This document shows, piece after piece, positions 47,226 through 55,231 of a stretch of 64,000 bases of DNA (its first letter is position 1; each line of letters starts with the position of its first letter). The position numbers and the translations under genes were made by a program. Origin of the DNA: Leifsonia virtsii (GTDB lineage Bacteria > Actinomycetota > Actinomycetes > Actinomycetales > Microbacteriaceae); the NCBI RefSeq assembly GCF_030433675.1, contig NZ_JAROCB010000001.1, forward strand, positions 741,333 to 805,332, read 5' to 3'. The notes below the pieces were generated by a model, which made no database searches, was not told the origin of the DNA, and saw only the letters and a list, made by a program, of their open reading frames with translations.

Positions 47226-47272
47226 CACGACACGCCGTGCGGCCGGCGGGCTGCGCGGCGTGTTGCGTCAAC
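47221..47272. repeat. hairpin repeat family A, copy 4 (diverged)
   Basis: Arms 47221-47240 and 47253-47272 pair at 17 Watson-Crick positions plus two G-T wobbles and one mismatch, with a 12-nt loop. Core CACGCCG and the right arm GGCGTGTTGCGTC match the family. It overlaps the pabC stop and precedes the cydC stop on the other strand, again between convergent genes. Confidence 0.85.
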
Positions 47273-47283
47273 CAGGCGGAAAT

Positions 47284-48978
47284 CTAGGCGACGAGCCGGC
47301 CGTCCTCCAGACGCAGCGTGCGGTCGACCAGGTCGGCCGGGACGTCGGTGTGCGAGATCAGCAGCACCGTGCGGCCGTCCTCCGCGGCCGTGGTGAGCAC
47401 GTCGCGGACGATCGCGCCGGCGGCCGCCGCATCCACGTTCGCCGTGGGCTCGTCGACGACCAGCACCGGGAAGTCGGCGAGTAGCGCCCGCGCGAGCGCG
47501 ATCCGCTGCGCCTGACCGCCGGAGACCAGGGCGCCCCGCTCACCCACCCGGGCGTCGAGTCCGCCGCGCTCGGCCGTCCACTCGGCGAGCCCGACCCGGC
47601 CCAGGGCCGTGAGCAGCTCGTCGTCGGTGGCGGTGTCGCGGGCGAAGAGGAGGTTCTGCCGCAGGTCGGCGTCGAACAGGTACGGTCGCTGCTCCACGAG
47701 CCCGACCACGCGCCGCACGTCGTCCTGCCGGAGCCCGCGCGTCTCCACGCCGTCGAGCGCGTAGCCTCCGCTGTGGTCGAGCAGGCGGGTCAGGACGTGC
47801 GCGAGCGCGGTCTTGCCTGCCCCGGTCGGTCCGGTGAGCACGACGCGCTCCCCCGGCGCGAGCCGCAGCGACACGTCGCTCAGCACCGCGCCCTCCGCCT
47901 CCGGCCAGCGCGCCGACACGCCGTCGAGCCGCACCTCCGGGACGCCGCCGAGCGCGAGCGGCGCCGCGTCGGGAGCGTCCACCGGGATGCCGTCCGGCAC
48001 GGTCGCGGGAGCGACGTCCGCGATCCGCTCCGCGCTCGCGCGCACCCGCCTCCAGGCGCCGAACGCGAGCGGGACCATCCCGAACACCTCGAACACCGCC
48101 AGCGGGAGGAGGGCGAGCACCGCGAGCCCCGGTGCGCTGAGCGCGCCGTCGCGGAGAGCGGGGATCCCGGCCGCCAGCGCCCACACGGTGGCGGCGCCCG
48201 CGAGCACGGACACGACACCGGCCGTCACGCCCAGCCCGGCGGCACGCGACCGCGCGGCAGCGGTCAGCCGGTCGCTGGCCACGCGTACGCGCTCCTGCGC
48301 GGCGGGCAGGGCGTCGTACGCGGTGAGGACATCGAGGTTCGAGACCAGGTCGTGCAGCGCGTCGTTGAGGGCGGCGCGCAGCGGGGCGATCCGCCGCTCC
48401 GACGACGCGGTCGCCCACCGGTTCACCAGCACACCGGCGACGAGCGCCACCAGCAGGGTCGCCAGCAGCGCGACCCCCGCGGCCGGGAGGATCAGGAACG
48501 CCACCACCGCGCTTCCCGTCACCACGACGGCCGCGGTCACCAGGGGCTGCACGACCCGAAGGGCCAGGTTCTGCAGCTCGTCGACGTCGTCGGCGACCCG
48601 TGTCAGCAGGTCGCCCGACCGCACGCCGCGGAGGCCGTCGGGCGCGAGCGGCTCCAGCCGCCGGTACAGGCGCGAGCGCACGGTGCCGAGCTGCCGGAAC
48701 GCCGCGTCGTGCCCGGCGAGGCGCTCCAGGTAGCGGAAGAACGCTCGGCCCAGGGCGAACGCGCGAACGCCCACCACGGCCATCGACAGGTACAGCATCG
48801 CCGGCTGCTCCGACGCCCGGGTGATCAGCCACGCGGACACCCCGAGCAGTGCGACCGCGCTCGCCCCGCTCAGCACGCCGAAGGCGATCGCGGTGCCGAG
48901 CCGGCCCGCGGGCGGCACGGCGAGCCGCAGAATGCGACGGACCTCGGGGGTGGGCGCAGTGAGCGTCTCAGCGGACAC
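47284..48978 (-). CDS. cydC: ABC exporter subunit CydC (cytochrome bd assembly)
   Basis: A 564-residue half-transporter: six N-terminal helices (GTAIAFGVLSGASAVALLGVSAWLI..., about 1-315) and an ATPase with Walker A GPTGAGKTALA, Q-loop VGLVEQRPYLFD, signature LVSGGQAQRIALARAL and VVDEPTANVD. With CydD it forms the thiol (cysteine/glutathione-type) reductant exporter needed for cytochrome bd. In actinobacteria mycothiol or cysteine may be the cargo. The signature lacks the normal first Leu-Ser (LVSGGQAQR) but is otherwise intact. It overlaps cydD by 11 nt. Confidence 0.93.
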   Translation of the reverse strand: MSAETLTAPTPEVRRILRLAVPPAGRLGTAIAFGVLSGASAVALLGVSAWLITRASEQPAMLYLSMAVVGVRAFALGRAFFRYLERLAGHDAAFRQLGTVRSRLYRRLEPLAPDGLRGVRSGDLLTRVADDVDELQNLALRVVQPLVTAAVVVTGSAVVAFLILPAAGVALLATLLVALVAGVLVNRWATASSERRIAPLRAALNDALHDLVSNLDVLTAYDALPAAQERVRVASDRLTAAARSRAAGLGVTAGVVSVLAGAATVWALAAGIPALRDGALSAPGLAVLALLPLAVFEVFGMVPLAFGAWRRVRASAERIADVAPATVPDGIPVDAPDAAPLALGGVPEVRLDGVSARWPEAEGAVLSDVSLRLAPGERVVLTGPTGAGKTALAHVLTRLLDHSGGYALDGVETRGLRQDDVRRVVGLVEQRPYLFDADLRQNLLFARDTATDDELLTALGRVGLAEWTAERGGLDARVGERGALVSGGQAQRIALARALLADFPVLVVDEPTANVDAAAAGAIVRDVLTTAAEDGRTVLLISHTDVPADLVDRTLRLEDGRLVA

Positions 48979-50602
48979 GGGACACCTCCTCCGCCTCGAC
49001 GGCGATCACCCGGTCGGCGGCCTCCGCGGCCGCATCCCGGTGGCTCACGACAAGCACCGCCGCACCCTGCTCCGCCACGCGCTTCACCGACGCGAGCAGG
49101 CGTCGCTCGGTCGCGGCGTCCAGCGCCGAGGTCGGCTCGTCGAGGATGAGGACCCGGCAGCCGTGGGTCCGCAGCCGGTAGAGTGCCCGCGCCACGGCCA
49201 CACGCTGCGCCTGGCCTCCGGAGAGCCCGGTGCCGCCGGCACCGAGCTCCGTCGCCGGGTCGAGCTCGCCGACCGCCGCGTCGCGCAGCGCCTCGGCGAC
49301 CGCAGCGCCGTCCGGCGCGGGATCGCCGAGTGCCACGTTGTCGGCGATGCTTCCCGCGACGAGCCCCGGCCGCTGCCCGGCCCACGCGATCGCGCCGCGC
49401 CGGCCGTCGGCATCCGCCCGTCCCCCGGCGAGGATGCGTCCCTCCGCGGGCACGAAACCGAGCGCGGCGCCGACGAGGGACGACTTGCCCGCTCCGCTCG
49501 GCGCCCGCAGCACGGCCAGCACGCCCGGCGGCACGTCGGCCGTGAAGCCGTCGACCACCGTCCGCCCGTCGTAGCCGACGTTCACCTGCTCGAACACCAG
49601 TCCGTCGCCGGCGGGCGCACCGGGAGCGGCGACCGGCTCGGCGACGCCGTCCGCCGCCTCGATGACCGCGAACGCCCGATCCGCCGCCTCCATGCCCTCG
49701 GCAGCCGCGTGGTAGCTCGCGCCGACGTTCCGCAGCGGCAGGAACGCCTCCGGCGCCAGCAGCAGCACGAACAGGCCGACCGACAGATCCAGCGAGCCGC
49801 CCAGCAGCCGGAGCCCGATCGTGACCGCGATCACCGCGACCGACAGGCTCGCCACCAGCTCCAGCACGAAGCCGGAGAGGAACGACATCCGGAGCACCTT
49901 CATCGTGTGCACCCGGTACTGGTCGCTGACCTCGCGGATGCGCGCCTCCTGCCGGTGCTGCCGGCCGAACAGCTTCAGGGTCGACAGGCCGGCGACGACA
50001 TCCAGGAACCCGCTCGACAGCGTCGACAGCGCCCGCCACTGCCGCTTCTGCGCCGCCTGGGTCGCCCAGCCGACGAGCACCATGAAGACGGGGATGAGCG
50101 GGAGCGTGACGAGCAGCACGATCCCGCTGGTCAGGTCGGCCCAGCCGATGGTGAGGACGAGGAGCGGCGTGGCCACCGCGGTCGCGACCAGCTGCGGCAG
50201 GTAGCCGGCGAAGTAGCCCTCCAGCGCCTCCATGCCGTGCCCGGCGACCAGGGTCACGTCGCCGGAACTCCGCCGGGCGACCCACCCGGGCCCCAGCTTC
50301 CCGATCGCCGCGGTCAGCCGCTCACGCAGCTGGCCGACGGCGCGGGCACCGCCGCGGGCGGCGACGGCGTCCGTCGCCCAGAGCAGCAGGCCGCGCGCGG
50401 CCACCGCTCCGGCGAGCAGCAGCAGCGTCCCGCCGAGCGAACCCAGGTCCTCCCCGGCGATCGCGCGGACGATCACGTCGGTGACCAGCCACGAGAAGGC
50501 GACGACGCACGCCGTCCGCAGCACGGCGAGCAGCGCACCGGCCGCGAGCGTGCCGCGGGTGGCGGAGGCGTACTTCAGGAGGCGCGGGTCGAGCGGGCGC
50601 AT
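48968..50602 (-). CDS. cydD: ABC exporter subunit CydD
   Basis: A 544-residue half-transporter of the same design. The membrane domain (RGTLAAGALLAVLRTACVVAFSWLVTDVIV and following helices) precedes Walker A APSGAGKSSL, Q-loop WAGQRPGLVAGS, signature GLSGGQAQRVAVARAL and ILDEPTSALD. It pairs with CydC. The ATG at 50602 follows the cydB stop by 1 nt, so the four genes are one operon, A-B-D-C. Confidence 0.94.
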   Translation of the reverse strand: MRPLDPRLLKYASATRGTLAAGALLAVLRTACVVAFSWLVTDVIVRAIAGEDLGSLGGTLLLLAGAVAARGLLLWATDAVAARGGARAVGQLRERLTAAIGKLGPGWVARRSSGDVTLVAGHGMEALEGYFAGYLPQLVATAVATPLLVLTIGWADLTSGIVLLVTLPLIPVFMVLVGWATQAAQKRQWRALSTLSSGFLDVVAGLSTLKLFGRQHRQEARIREVSDQYRVHTMKVLRMSFLSGFVLELVASLSVAVIAVTIGLRLLGGSLDLSVGLFVLLLAPEAFLPLRNVGASYHAAAEGMEAADRAFAVIEAADGVAEPVAAPGAPAGDGLVFEQVNVGYDGRTVVDGFTADVPPGVLAVLRAPSGAGKSSLVGAALGFVPAEGRILAGGRADADGRRGAIAWAGQRPGLVAGSIADNVALGDPAPDGAAVAEALRDAAVGELDPATELGAGGTGLSGGQAQRVAVARALYRLRTHGCRVLILDEPTSALDAATERRLLASVKRVAEQGAAVLVVSHRDAAAEAADRVIAVEAEEVSRVR

Positions 50603-50603
50603 G

Positions 50604-51644
50604 TCAGGCGGTCACCGGCTGCTGCGGCTCCCCCGCGTCGTCGACGGTCTCCTGCGGGATGTGGTCGCGGGTCACGCGCTTGCGGAAGATCCAGTACGTC
50701 CAGCCCTGGTAGACCAGGATGAGCGGCAGGAAGATCGCCGCGACCCACGTCATGATCGTCAGTGTCGTGTCGGAGCTCGACGCGTTCGCGATCGTCAGGG
50801 TGTTCTCCGGGTTCGGCGACGACGGCATGACATTCGGGAACAGCGCCGCGAACAGCGACACCACGGCCAGCGCGATCGTCGCGGCCATGAAGCCGAACGA
50901 CCAGCCCTCGACCCCGCGCAGGTTGGCGATCCAGGAGGCGATCAGGGCCACGGCGGCGAGGATCGCCAGGGCGAGGAACACCGGCGAGAAGTGGTTCAGC
51001 GCCGTCCAGCCGAGGAAGACGGCGGCCACCACGATCGCCGCGGCTCCCGAGCGCGTCGCCAGCTTCCGCGCCCGCAGCCGGAGGTCGCCGTCCGTCTTCA
51101 GCGAGACGAACACCACACCGTGGGTGAAGAACAGCAGGAGGGTGGTCAGTCCGCCGAGCAGCGCGTAGCCGTTCAGAAGGTCGAACAGGGTGCCGGTGTA
51201 ATCGTGGTGCGCATTCAGCGCGACGCCCTGCACGATGTTGGCGAACGCCACACCCCAGAGGAACGCGGGCAGGGCGGAGCCGACCACGATCATCCCGTCG
51301 AACCAGCGCTTCCACCGCGCATCGGGACGCTGGTGCCGGTACTCGAACGACACGCCGCGCGCGATGAGCGCCAGCAGGATGAGCAGCAGCGCCAGGTAGA
51401 AGCCGCTGAACAGGGTCGCGTACCACTCCGGGAAGGCCGCGAACAGCGCGGCCCCGCCGACGATCACCCAGGTCTCGTTGAGGTCCCAGACCGGACCGAT
51501 CGTGTTGATCATCACGCGCCGATCGGTGTCGTCGCGGCCGAGGAACGGCAGCGCCATCCCGACCCCGAAGTCGAACCCGTCGAGCACGAAGTAGCCCACG
51601 AAGAAGAAGGCGACGATGCCGAACCAGAGAACTGCCAGATCCAT
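50604..51644 (-). CDS. cydB: cytochrome bd ubiquinol/menaquinol oxidase subunit II
   Basis: A 346-residue polytopic membrane subunit of the oxygen-scavenging terminal oxidase. Typical segments are LWFGIVAFFFVGYFVLDGFDFGVGMALPFLGRDDTDRRVMINTIGPVWDLNETWVI and the later GVEGWSFGFMAA; the Trp-Asp-Asn/Glu block is characteristic. It ends in EPQQPVTA. The gap to cydA is 13 nt. Confidence 0.97.
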   Translation of the reverse strand: MDLAVLWFGIVAFFFVGYFVLDGFDFGVGMALPFLGRDDTDRRVMINTIGPVWDLNETWVIVGGAALFAAFPEWYATLFSGFYLALLLILLALIARGVSFEYRHQRPDARWKRWFDGMIVVGSALPAFLWGVAFANIVQGVALNAHHDYTGTLFDLLNGYALLGGLTTLLLFFTHGVVFVSLKTDGDLRLRARKLATRSGAAAIVVAAVFLGWTALNHFSPVFLALAILAAVALIASWIANLRGVEGWSFGFMAATIALAVVSLFAALFPNVMPSSPNPENTLTIANASSSDTTLTIMTWVAAIFLPLILVYQGWTYWIFRKRVTRDHIPQETVDDAGEPQQPVTA

Positions 51645-51657
51645 TTCCGTGCTCCTC

Positions 51658-53070
51658 CTAGTAGACCGTCGCGACCGGGACGGGCTCGCCCGCCTCGTCG
51701 AGATGCTTCTCGATCGGCTCGGGGCCCTTCTGGGCGGCCCGCTTGATCAGCTTGAACTCGACCACGGCGAGCGTGCCGTAGATGGCCGTGAAGGCGATCA
51801 GCGAGATCAGCACCTCCAGGCCCGTCGTGCCGGGCGAGACGCCGTCGGCCGTCTTCATCAGGCTGAACACGATCCAGGGCTGCCGGCCCATCTCGGTGAA
51901 GATCCAGCCGACGATCATGGCCAGCAGCGACAGCGGCATCGCCCAGATGGCGATCTTCCACATCCACGGCTTGGCGGGGCTGCGGCCCTTGCGGGTCAGC
52001 CACAGGCCGACGACCGCGATCAGGACGTGGAGCATGCCGAGCCCGATCATCCACCGGAAGGCCCAGTAGGTGACCCAGATGGTCGGGGTGTAGTCGCCGG
52101 GACCGTACAGCTGCGTGTACTGCGCCTGCAGGTCGTTGATGCCCTCGACCGTGCCGTTGAGGCTGTGCGTCGAGAGGAACGACAGCAGGTACGGGATGCG
52201 GATGGAGAACAGCTCGTGGACGCCGTCCGGGGTTCCGAGGGTGAAGATCGAGAAGGAGGCATCCGCTCCGGTCGACGTCTTGTACAGGGCTTCGGCCGCG
52301 GCCATCTTCATCGGCTGCGTGGAGACCATCGCGAGTCCCAACTGGTCGCCGCTGAGCACCGTGCCGATGCCGGCGCCGATCATCAGCCACAGACCGAACT
52401 TGAGCGCCGGTCGCATGGTCTCGAGGTTCCGGTTGCGCGACAGGTGCCAGGCGGCGACGGCGATGATGAGACCCGCCGAGACCATGAAACAACCGAAGAT
52501 CGTGTGCGGGAAGGCGGCGAGGGCGACCTTGTTGGTGAGCACGGCCCAGAGGTCGGTCAGCTCGGCGCGGCCCTTCGCGGCGTTGATGTGGTAGCCGACC
52601 GGGTTCTGCATGAACGCGTTGGCGGCCAGGATGAAGTAGGCCGACAGGATCGTGCCGATCGACGTGATCCAGATGGTCGCGAGGTGCAGGCCCTTCGGGA
52701 GCTTGTCCCAGCCGAAGATCCAGAGGCCGATGAAGGTGGCCTCCAGGAAGAAGGCGAGCAGGCCCTCCAGCGCCAGCGGTGCGCCGAAGATGTCGCCGAC
52801 GAAGCGCGAGTAGTCGGACCAGTTCATGCCGAACTGGAACTCCTGCACGATGCCGGTGACGACGCCCATCGCGAAGTTGATGAGGAAGATCTTCCCGAAG
52901 AAGTGCGTCAGCTGCAGGTAGTGCGGCTTGCCGGTGCGGTACCAGGCGGTCTGGAAGATCGCGGTGCAGGTGACCAGGCCGATGGTGAGCGGTACGAACA
53001 AGAAGTGGTAGATCGTGGTGAGTCCGAACTGCCAGCGTGCCAGCAGGAGCGGATCCAGCAACTCGTTCAC
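51658..53070 (-). CDS. cydA: cytochrome bd oxidase subunit I
   Basis: A 470-residue haem subunit. The N-terminus ARWQFGLTTIYHFLFVPLTIGL contains the haem-ligand His, followed by FLINFAMGVVTGIVQEFQFGMNW, HTIFGCFMVSAG, and the conserved GRQPW motif in EMGRQPWIVF near residue 395. Length fits the short Q-loop group. It is preceded by GGAGGGA six bases from the GTG start. The two 17-bp palindromes upstream suggest repression by the divergent BlaI-like protein. Confidence 0.97.
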   Translation of the reverse strand: MNELLDPLLLARWQFGLTTIYHFLFVPLTIGLVTCTAIFQTAWYRTGKPHYLQLTHFFGKIFLINFAMGVVTGIVQEFQFGMNWSDYSRFVGDIFGAPLALEGLLAFFLEATFIGLWIFGWDKLPKGLHLATIWITSIGTILSAYFILAANAFMQNPVGYHINAAKGRAELTDLWAVLTNKVALAAFPHTIFGCFMVSAGLIIAVAAWHLSRNRNLETMRPALKFGLWLMIGAGIGTVLSGDQLGLAMVSTQPMKMAAAEALYKTSTGADASFSIFTLGTPDGVHELFSIRIPYLLSFLSTHSLNGTVEGINDLQAQYTQLYGPGDYTPTIWVTYWAFRWMIGLGMLHVLIAVVGLWLTRKGRSPAKPWMWKIAIWAMPLSLLAMIVGWIFTEMGRQPWIVFSLMKTADGVSPGTTGLEVLISLIAFTAIYGTLAVVEFKLIKRAAQKGPEPIEKHLDEAGEPVPVATVY

Positions 53071-53088
53071 ATGCCATCCCTCCGTTAC

Positions 53089-53105
53089 TTCTACGCTCCG
53101 TAGAA
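53089..53105. promoter_or_regulatory. palindromic operator 1 between cydA and the BlaI-like gene
   Basis: TTCTACGCTCCGTAGAA, 7-bp arms around CTC. It lies 18 bp before the cydA GTG, in its predicted leader or promoter. It shares the half-site TTCTAC/GTAGAA with operator 2. Confidence 0.8.
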
Positions 53106-53112
53106 GTCCAAC

Positions 53113-53129
53113 TTCTACAAAGTGTAGAA
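53113..53129. promoter_or_regulatory. palindromic operator 2 between cydA and the BlaI-like gene
   Basis: TTCTACAAAGTGTAGAA, 7-bp arms around AAG, containing the TACA...TGTA pair typical of BlaI/MecI/CopY sites. Centres of the two operators are 24 bp apart. It overlaps the -35 position of the BlaI-like gene and contains a TACACT -10-like sequence toward cydA. Confidence 0.8.
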
Positions 53130-53149
53130 CATTCCCAGCCGGATCGCGC

Positions 53150-53155
53150 TACCCT
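53150..53155 (+). promoter_or_regulatory. -10 box of a leaderless blaI-like promoter
   Basis: TACCCT, six bases (GGAAAC) before the GTG at 53162. The operator at 53113-53129 ends 20 bp upstream, where a -35 would be. Confidence 0.55.
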
Positions 53156-53161
53156 GGAAAC

Positions 53162-53530
53162 GTGGCCAATCTCGGAGAACTCGAACGGGCCGTCATGGAC
53201 GCCCTGTGGGACGGCGACGCCCCCGTCACGGCCGGGGAGCTACGCGACAAGCTAGCGGCGGCCCGGCAGGGCGGCAAGGCACCGGCGCTCACCACGATCC
53301 TCACCGTCCTCTCCCGTCTGGAGTCGAAGGGATTCGTCGCGCGCGACCGCGACGCGCGGCCCCACCTCTACACCGCCGCGCTCACCCGGGCCGGCCACGT
53401 GGCCGACCTGATGCGCGAAGTGCTCGAGTCGTCGTCCGACCGCACCCAGGCACTCGCCTACTTCGTCGGGTCGGTCGACGAGTCGGAGGCCGAGGTGCTG
53501 CGGCGCCTCCTCGACGCCCGCAGCGTGTGA
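53162..53530 (+). CDS. BlaI/MecI/CopY family transcriptional repressor
   Basis: A 122-residue winged-helix repressor. The start NLGELERAVMDALWDGDAPVTAGELRDKL and the TTILTVLSRLESKGFVARDRDARPHLYTA wing are typical, with a C-terminal dimerisation helix pair (LMREVLESSSDRTQALAYFVGSVDESEAEVLRRLL). It is coupled to an M56 peptidase by a GTGA overlap, so it is probably released by proteolysis. Two palindromes lie between it and cydA. In mycobacteria BlaI/BlaR pairs are known to affect beta-lactamase and respiratory genes, so control of cydABDC is a testable inference. Confidence 0.92.
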   Translation: MANLGELERAVMDALWDGDAPVTAGELRDKLAAARQGGKAPALTTILTVLSRLESKGFVARDRDARPHLYTAALTRAGHVADLMREVLESSSDRTQALAYFVGSVDESEAEVLRRLLDARSV

Positions 53531-54483
53531 GCGCCTCCCCCGTGGCGGGGCTCTGGGCCGCGGTCTTCCTCGGCGCCCTCGCGGTCGCCCTCGCCTGGCC
53601 CGTGCCGCTGCTGCTCGCCCGGGCCAAGTGGCCGTCCGCCGCTCCCGTGCTCGCCGTCGCGCTCTGGCAGTCGATCGCGCTCGCGGGAGGCATCTCGATG
53701 ATCGGGTCGCTGCTCGTCGCAGGCCTGCAGCCGTTCGGCGACGACCTGTGGAGCCGGATCGCGGGGGCCGCATCCCACATCTTCCAGGGTTCCCTCCCCG
53801 CGGATGTGACCCTGCTGAACGCGTTCCTGCTGAGCGCAGCGGTTCTGCTCACGGCGCACCTCCTGCTCAACCTCGCCCTCACCTCGGTGCGCAGCCGCAA
53901 CCAGCGGCACCGCCACATGGAGCTGCTGCGGCTGCTGTCGTCGCCGCTGCCCGACACCCCGAGCACGCGCGTGATCGACCATCCTGCGCCCGCCGCCTAC
54001 TGCCTCCCGGGAGCCCGCAGCGTCACCGTGCTGTCGGAGGGGATGATCGAGCTGCTCTCCCCCGCCGAACTCGACGCCGTCGTCGCCCACGAGCGCGCCC
54101 ACCTGCGGCAGAAGCACCACCTGCTGCTCGACGCGTTCCGCTCCTGGAAGCGCTCGCTGCCGTGGTTCCCGATCGCCACCCGGGCTCAGGACGCCGTAGC
54201 GCTGCTCCTGGAGATGCTCGCCGACGACACCGCGCGGCGCACCTCAGGGGATGCGGTGCTCGCCGAGGCGATCCGGCTGGTCGACGAGACGGGCCAGGCG
54301 GGTGCCGTGCTCGGCGCGCCGAAGGACCGCCGCACCCCCGAGCAGCGGCGCGCGGCTCTCCTCGCGCGCGAGGAGCGCCTGACCGACGGCCGCCGCACGG
54401 TCGGGCCTGTGCTCCGCGCCGCGGTCGTCGTCGCGACGGCACTCCTCGTCCTCGTCCCGCCCGTCGTCGTCCTGCTCTCCTGA
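53527..54483 (+). CDS. M56 family membrane metallopeptidase (BlaR1/MecR1-like)
   Basis: A 318-residue membrane protease. HEXXH zinc site HERAH occurs in AVVAHERAHLRQKHH (about residues 185-199), followed by the helical EMLADDTARR segment that supplies the third metal ligand. There are three helices before and one at the C-terminus (VVVATALLVLVPPVVVLL). Unlike BlaR1 there is no penicillin-binding sensor domain, so the signal is unknown. It should cleave or inactivate the BlaI-like repressor. The GTG overlaps the repressor stop. Confidence 0.92.
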   Translation: MSASPVAGLWAAVFLGALAVALAWPVPLLLARAKWPSAAPVLAVALWQSIALAGGISMIGSLLVAGLQPFGDDLWSRIAGAASHIFQGSLPADVTLLNAFLLSAAVLLTAHLLLNLALTSVRSRNQRHRHMELLRLLSSPLPDTPSTRVIDHPAPAAYCLPGARSVTVLSEGMIELLSPAELDAVVAHERAHLRQKHHLLLDAFRSWKRSLPWFPIATRAQDAVALLLEMLADDTARRTSGDAVLAEAIRLVDETGQAGAVLGAPKDRRTPEQRRAALLAREERLTDGRRTVGPVLRAAVVVATALLVLVPPVVVLLS

Positions 54484-54514
54484 CGGTTTGGGGCGGGGGC
54501 TCAGGCGACGACGC

Positions 54515-54520
54515 TAGGGT
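54515..54520 (+). promoter_or_regulatory. -10 box before the DedA leader frame
   Basis: TAGGGT, six bases before ATG 54527. The transcript should start at a short frame that ends over the DedA start codon. Confidence 0.5.
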
Positions 54521-54526
54521 TCGGGT

Positions 54527-54553
54527 ATGCCGCGACGGGAGCCGACGACATGA
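54527..54553 (+). CDS. eight-residue leader frame overlapping the DedA start
   Basis: ATG CCG CGA CGG GAG CCG ACG ACA TGA encodes MPRREPTT, and its TGA (54551-54553) overlaps the DedA ATG (54550-54552). The ATG is six bases from a TAGGGT box. It may be translated as a leaderless upstream frame coupled to DedA, or simply be part of the leader with GGGAG as the DedA ribosome site. Confidence 0.4.
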   Translation: MPRREPTT

Positions 54554-55227
54554 ACGACGCACTGACCTGGGTGCTCGACCTGGTGCAGAGTGTCGACCCG
54601 GTGCTCCGGACGCTGCTCGCGGGGGTCGGCATCATGCTGGAGACCTCGATCCTGGTCGGCCTCATCGTGCCGGGCGACACCATCGTCCTCGTCGCCAGCA
54701 CTGCGGTGGAGGGCCCGGTCGAGTATCTCGCGCTCGTCCTCGCGGTGATCGTCGGGGCGCTCTGCGGCGAGTCGATCGGGTTCGCGCTCGGGCGCTGGTT
54801 CGGCCCGCGCATCCGCGCCAGCCGTCTCGGCGCCCGCATCGGCACGCGCAACTTCGATCGCGCTGAGGCGTATCTGGCACGACGTGGCGGCATCGCCGTG
54901 TTCCTGTCCCGCTTCCTGCCGGTGCTGCACTCGCTCATCCCGCTCACCGTCGGGATGAGCCCGATGCGGTACCGCACCTTCATGGCCTGGACCGCGCCGG
55001 CCTGCGTGCTCTGGGCGCTGGCGTACGTCACGGTCGGCTCGGCCGCCGCGGGCGGCTACCGCGAGCTCTCGCGCGAGCTGCACTGGGCCGGCTACGTCTT
55101 CGTGGCGGTGATCGCCGTGTTCGTGCTCGCTGTGTTCGTGGTCAAGAAGGTGCTCGGCAAGCGGGAGGCCCGGCATATGGAAGCGGCGGCCCGGGAGTCC
55201 GAGCCGCCGCTTCACGAAGCCGAGTGA
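54550..55227 (+). CDS. DedA family membrane protein
   Basis: A 225-residue protein of the DedA/VTT superfamily, which has been linked to recycling of undecaprenyl phosphate and to phospholipid flipping. Features are LIVPGDTIVLVASTAVEG, GALCGESIGFALGRWFGPRI, the AYLARRGGIAVFLSRFLPVLHSLIPLTVGMSPM motif and about five helices. It ends in a basic/acidic cytoplasmic tail. It is convergent with the osmoprotectant binding-protein gene with only 4 bp between stops and no visible terminator. Confidence 0.92.
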   Translation: MNDALTWVLDLVQSVDPVLRTLLAGVGIMLETSILVGLIVPGDTIVLVASTAVEGPVEYLALVLAVIVGALCGESIGFALGRWFGPRIRASRLGARIGTRNFDRAEAYLARRGGIAVFLSRFLPVLHSLIPLTVGMSPMRYRTFMAWTAPACVLWALAYVTVGSAAAGGYRELSRELHWAGYVFVAVIAVFVLAVFVVKKVLGKREARHMEAAARESEPPLHEAE

Positions 55228-55231
55228 CCGG

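Noticed and set aside
53527-54483. True beta-lactam sensor BlaR1
   Set aside because: The protein ends soon after the M56 domain and lacks the penicillin-binding sensor domain.
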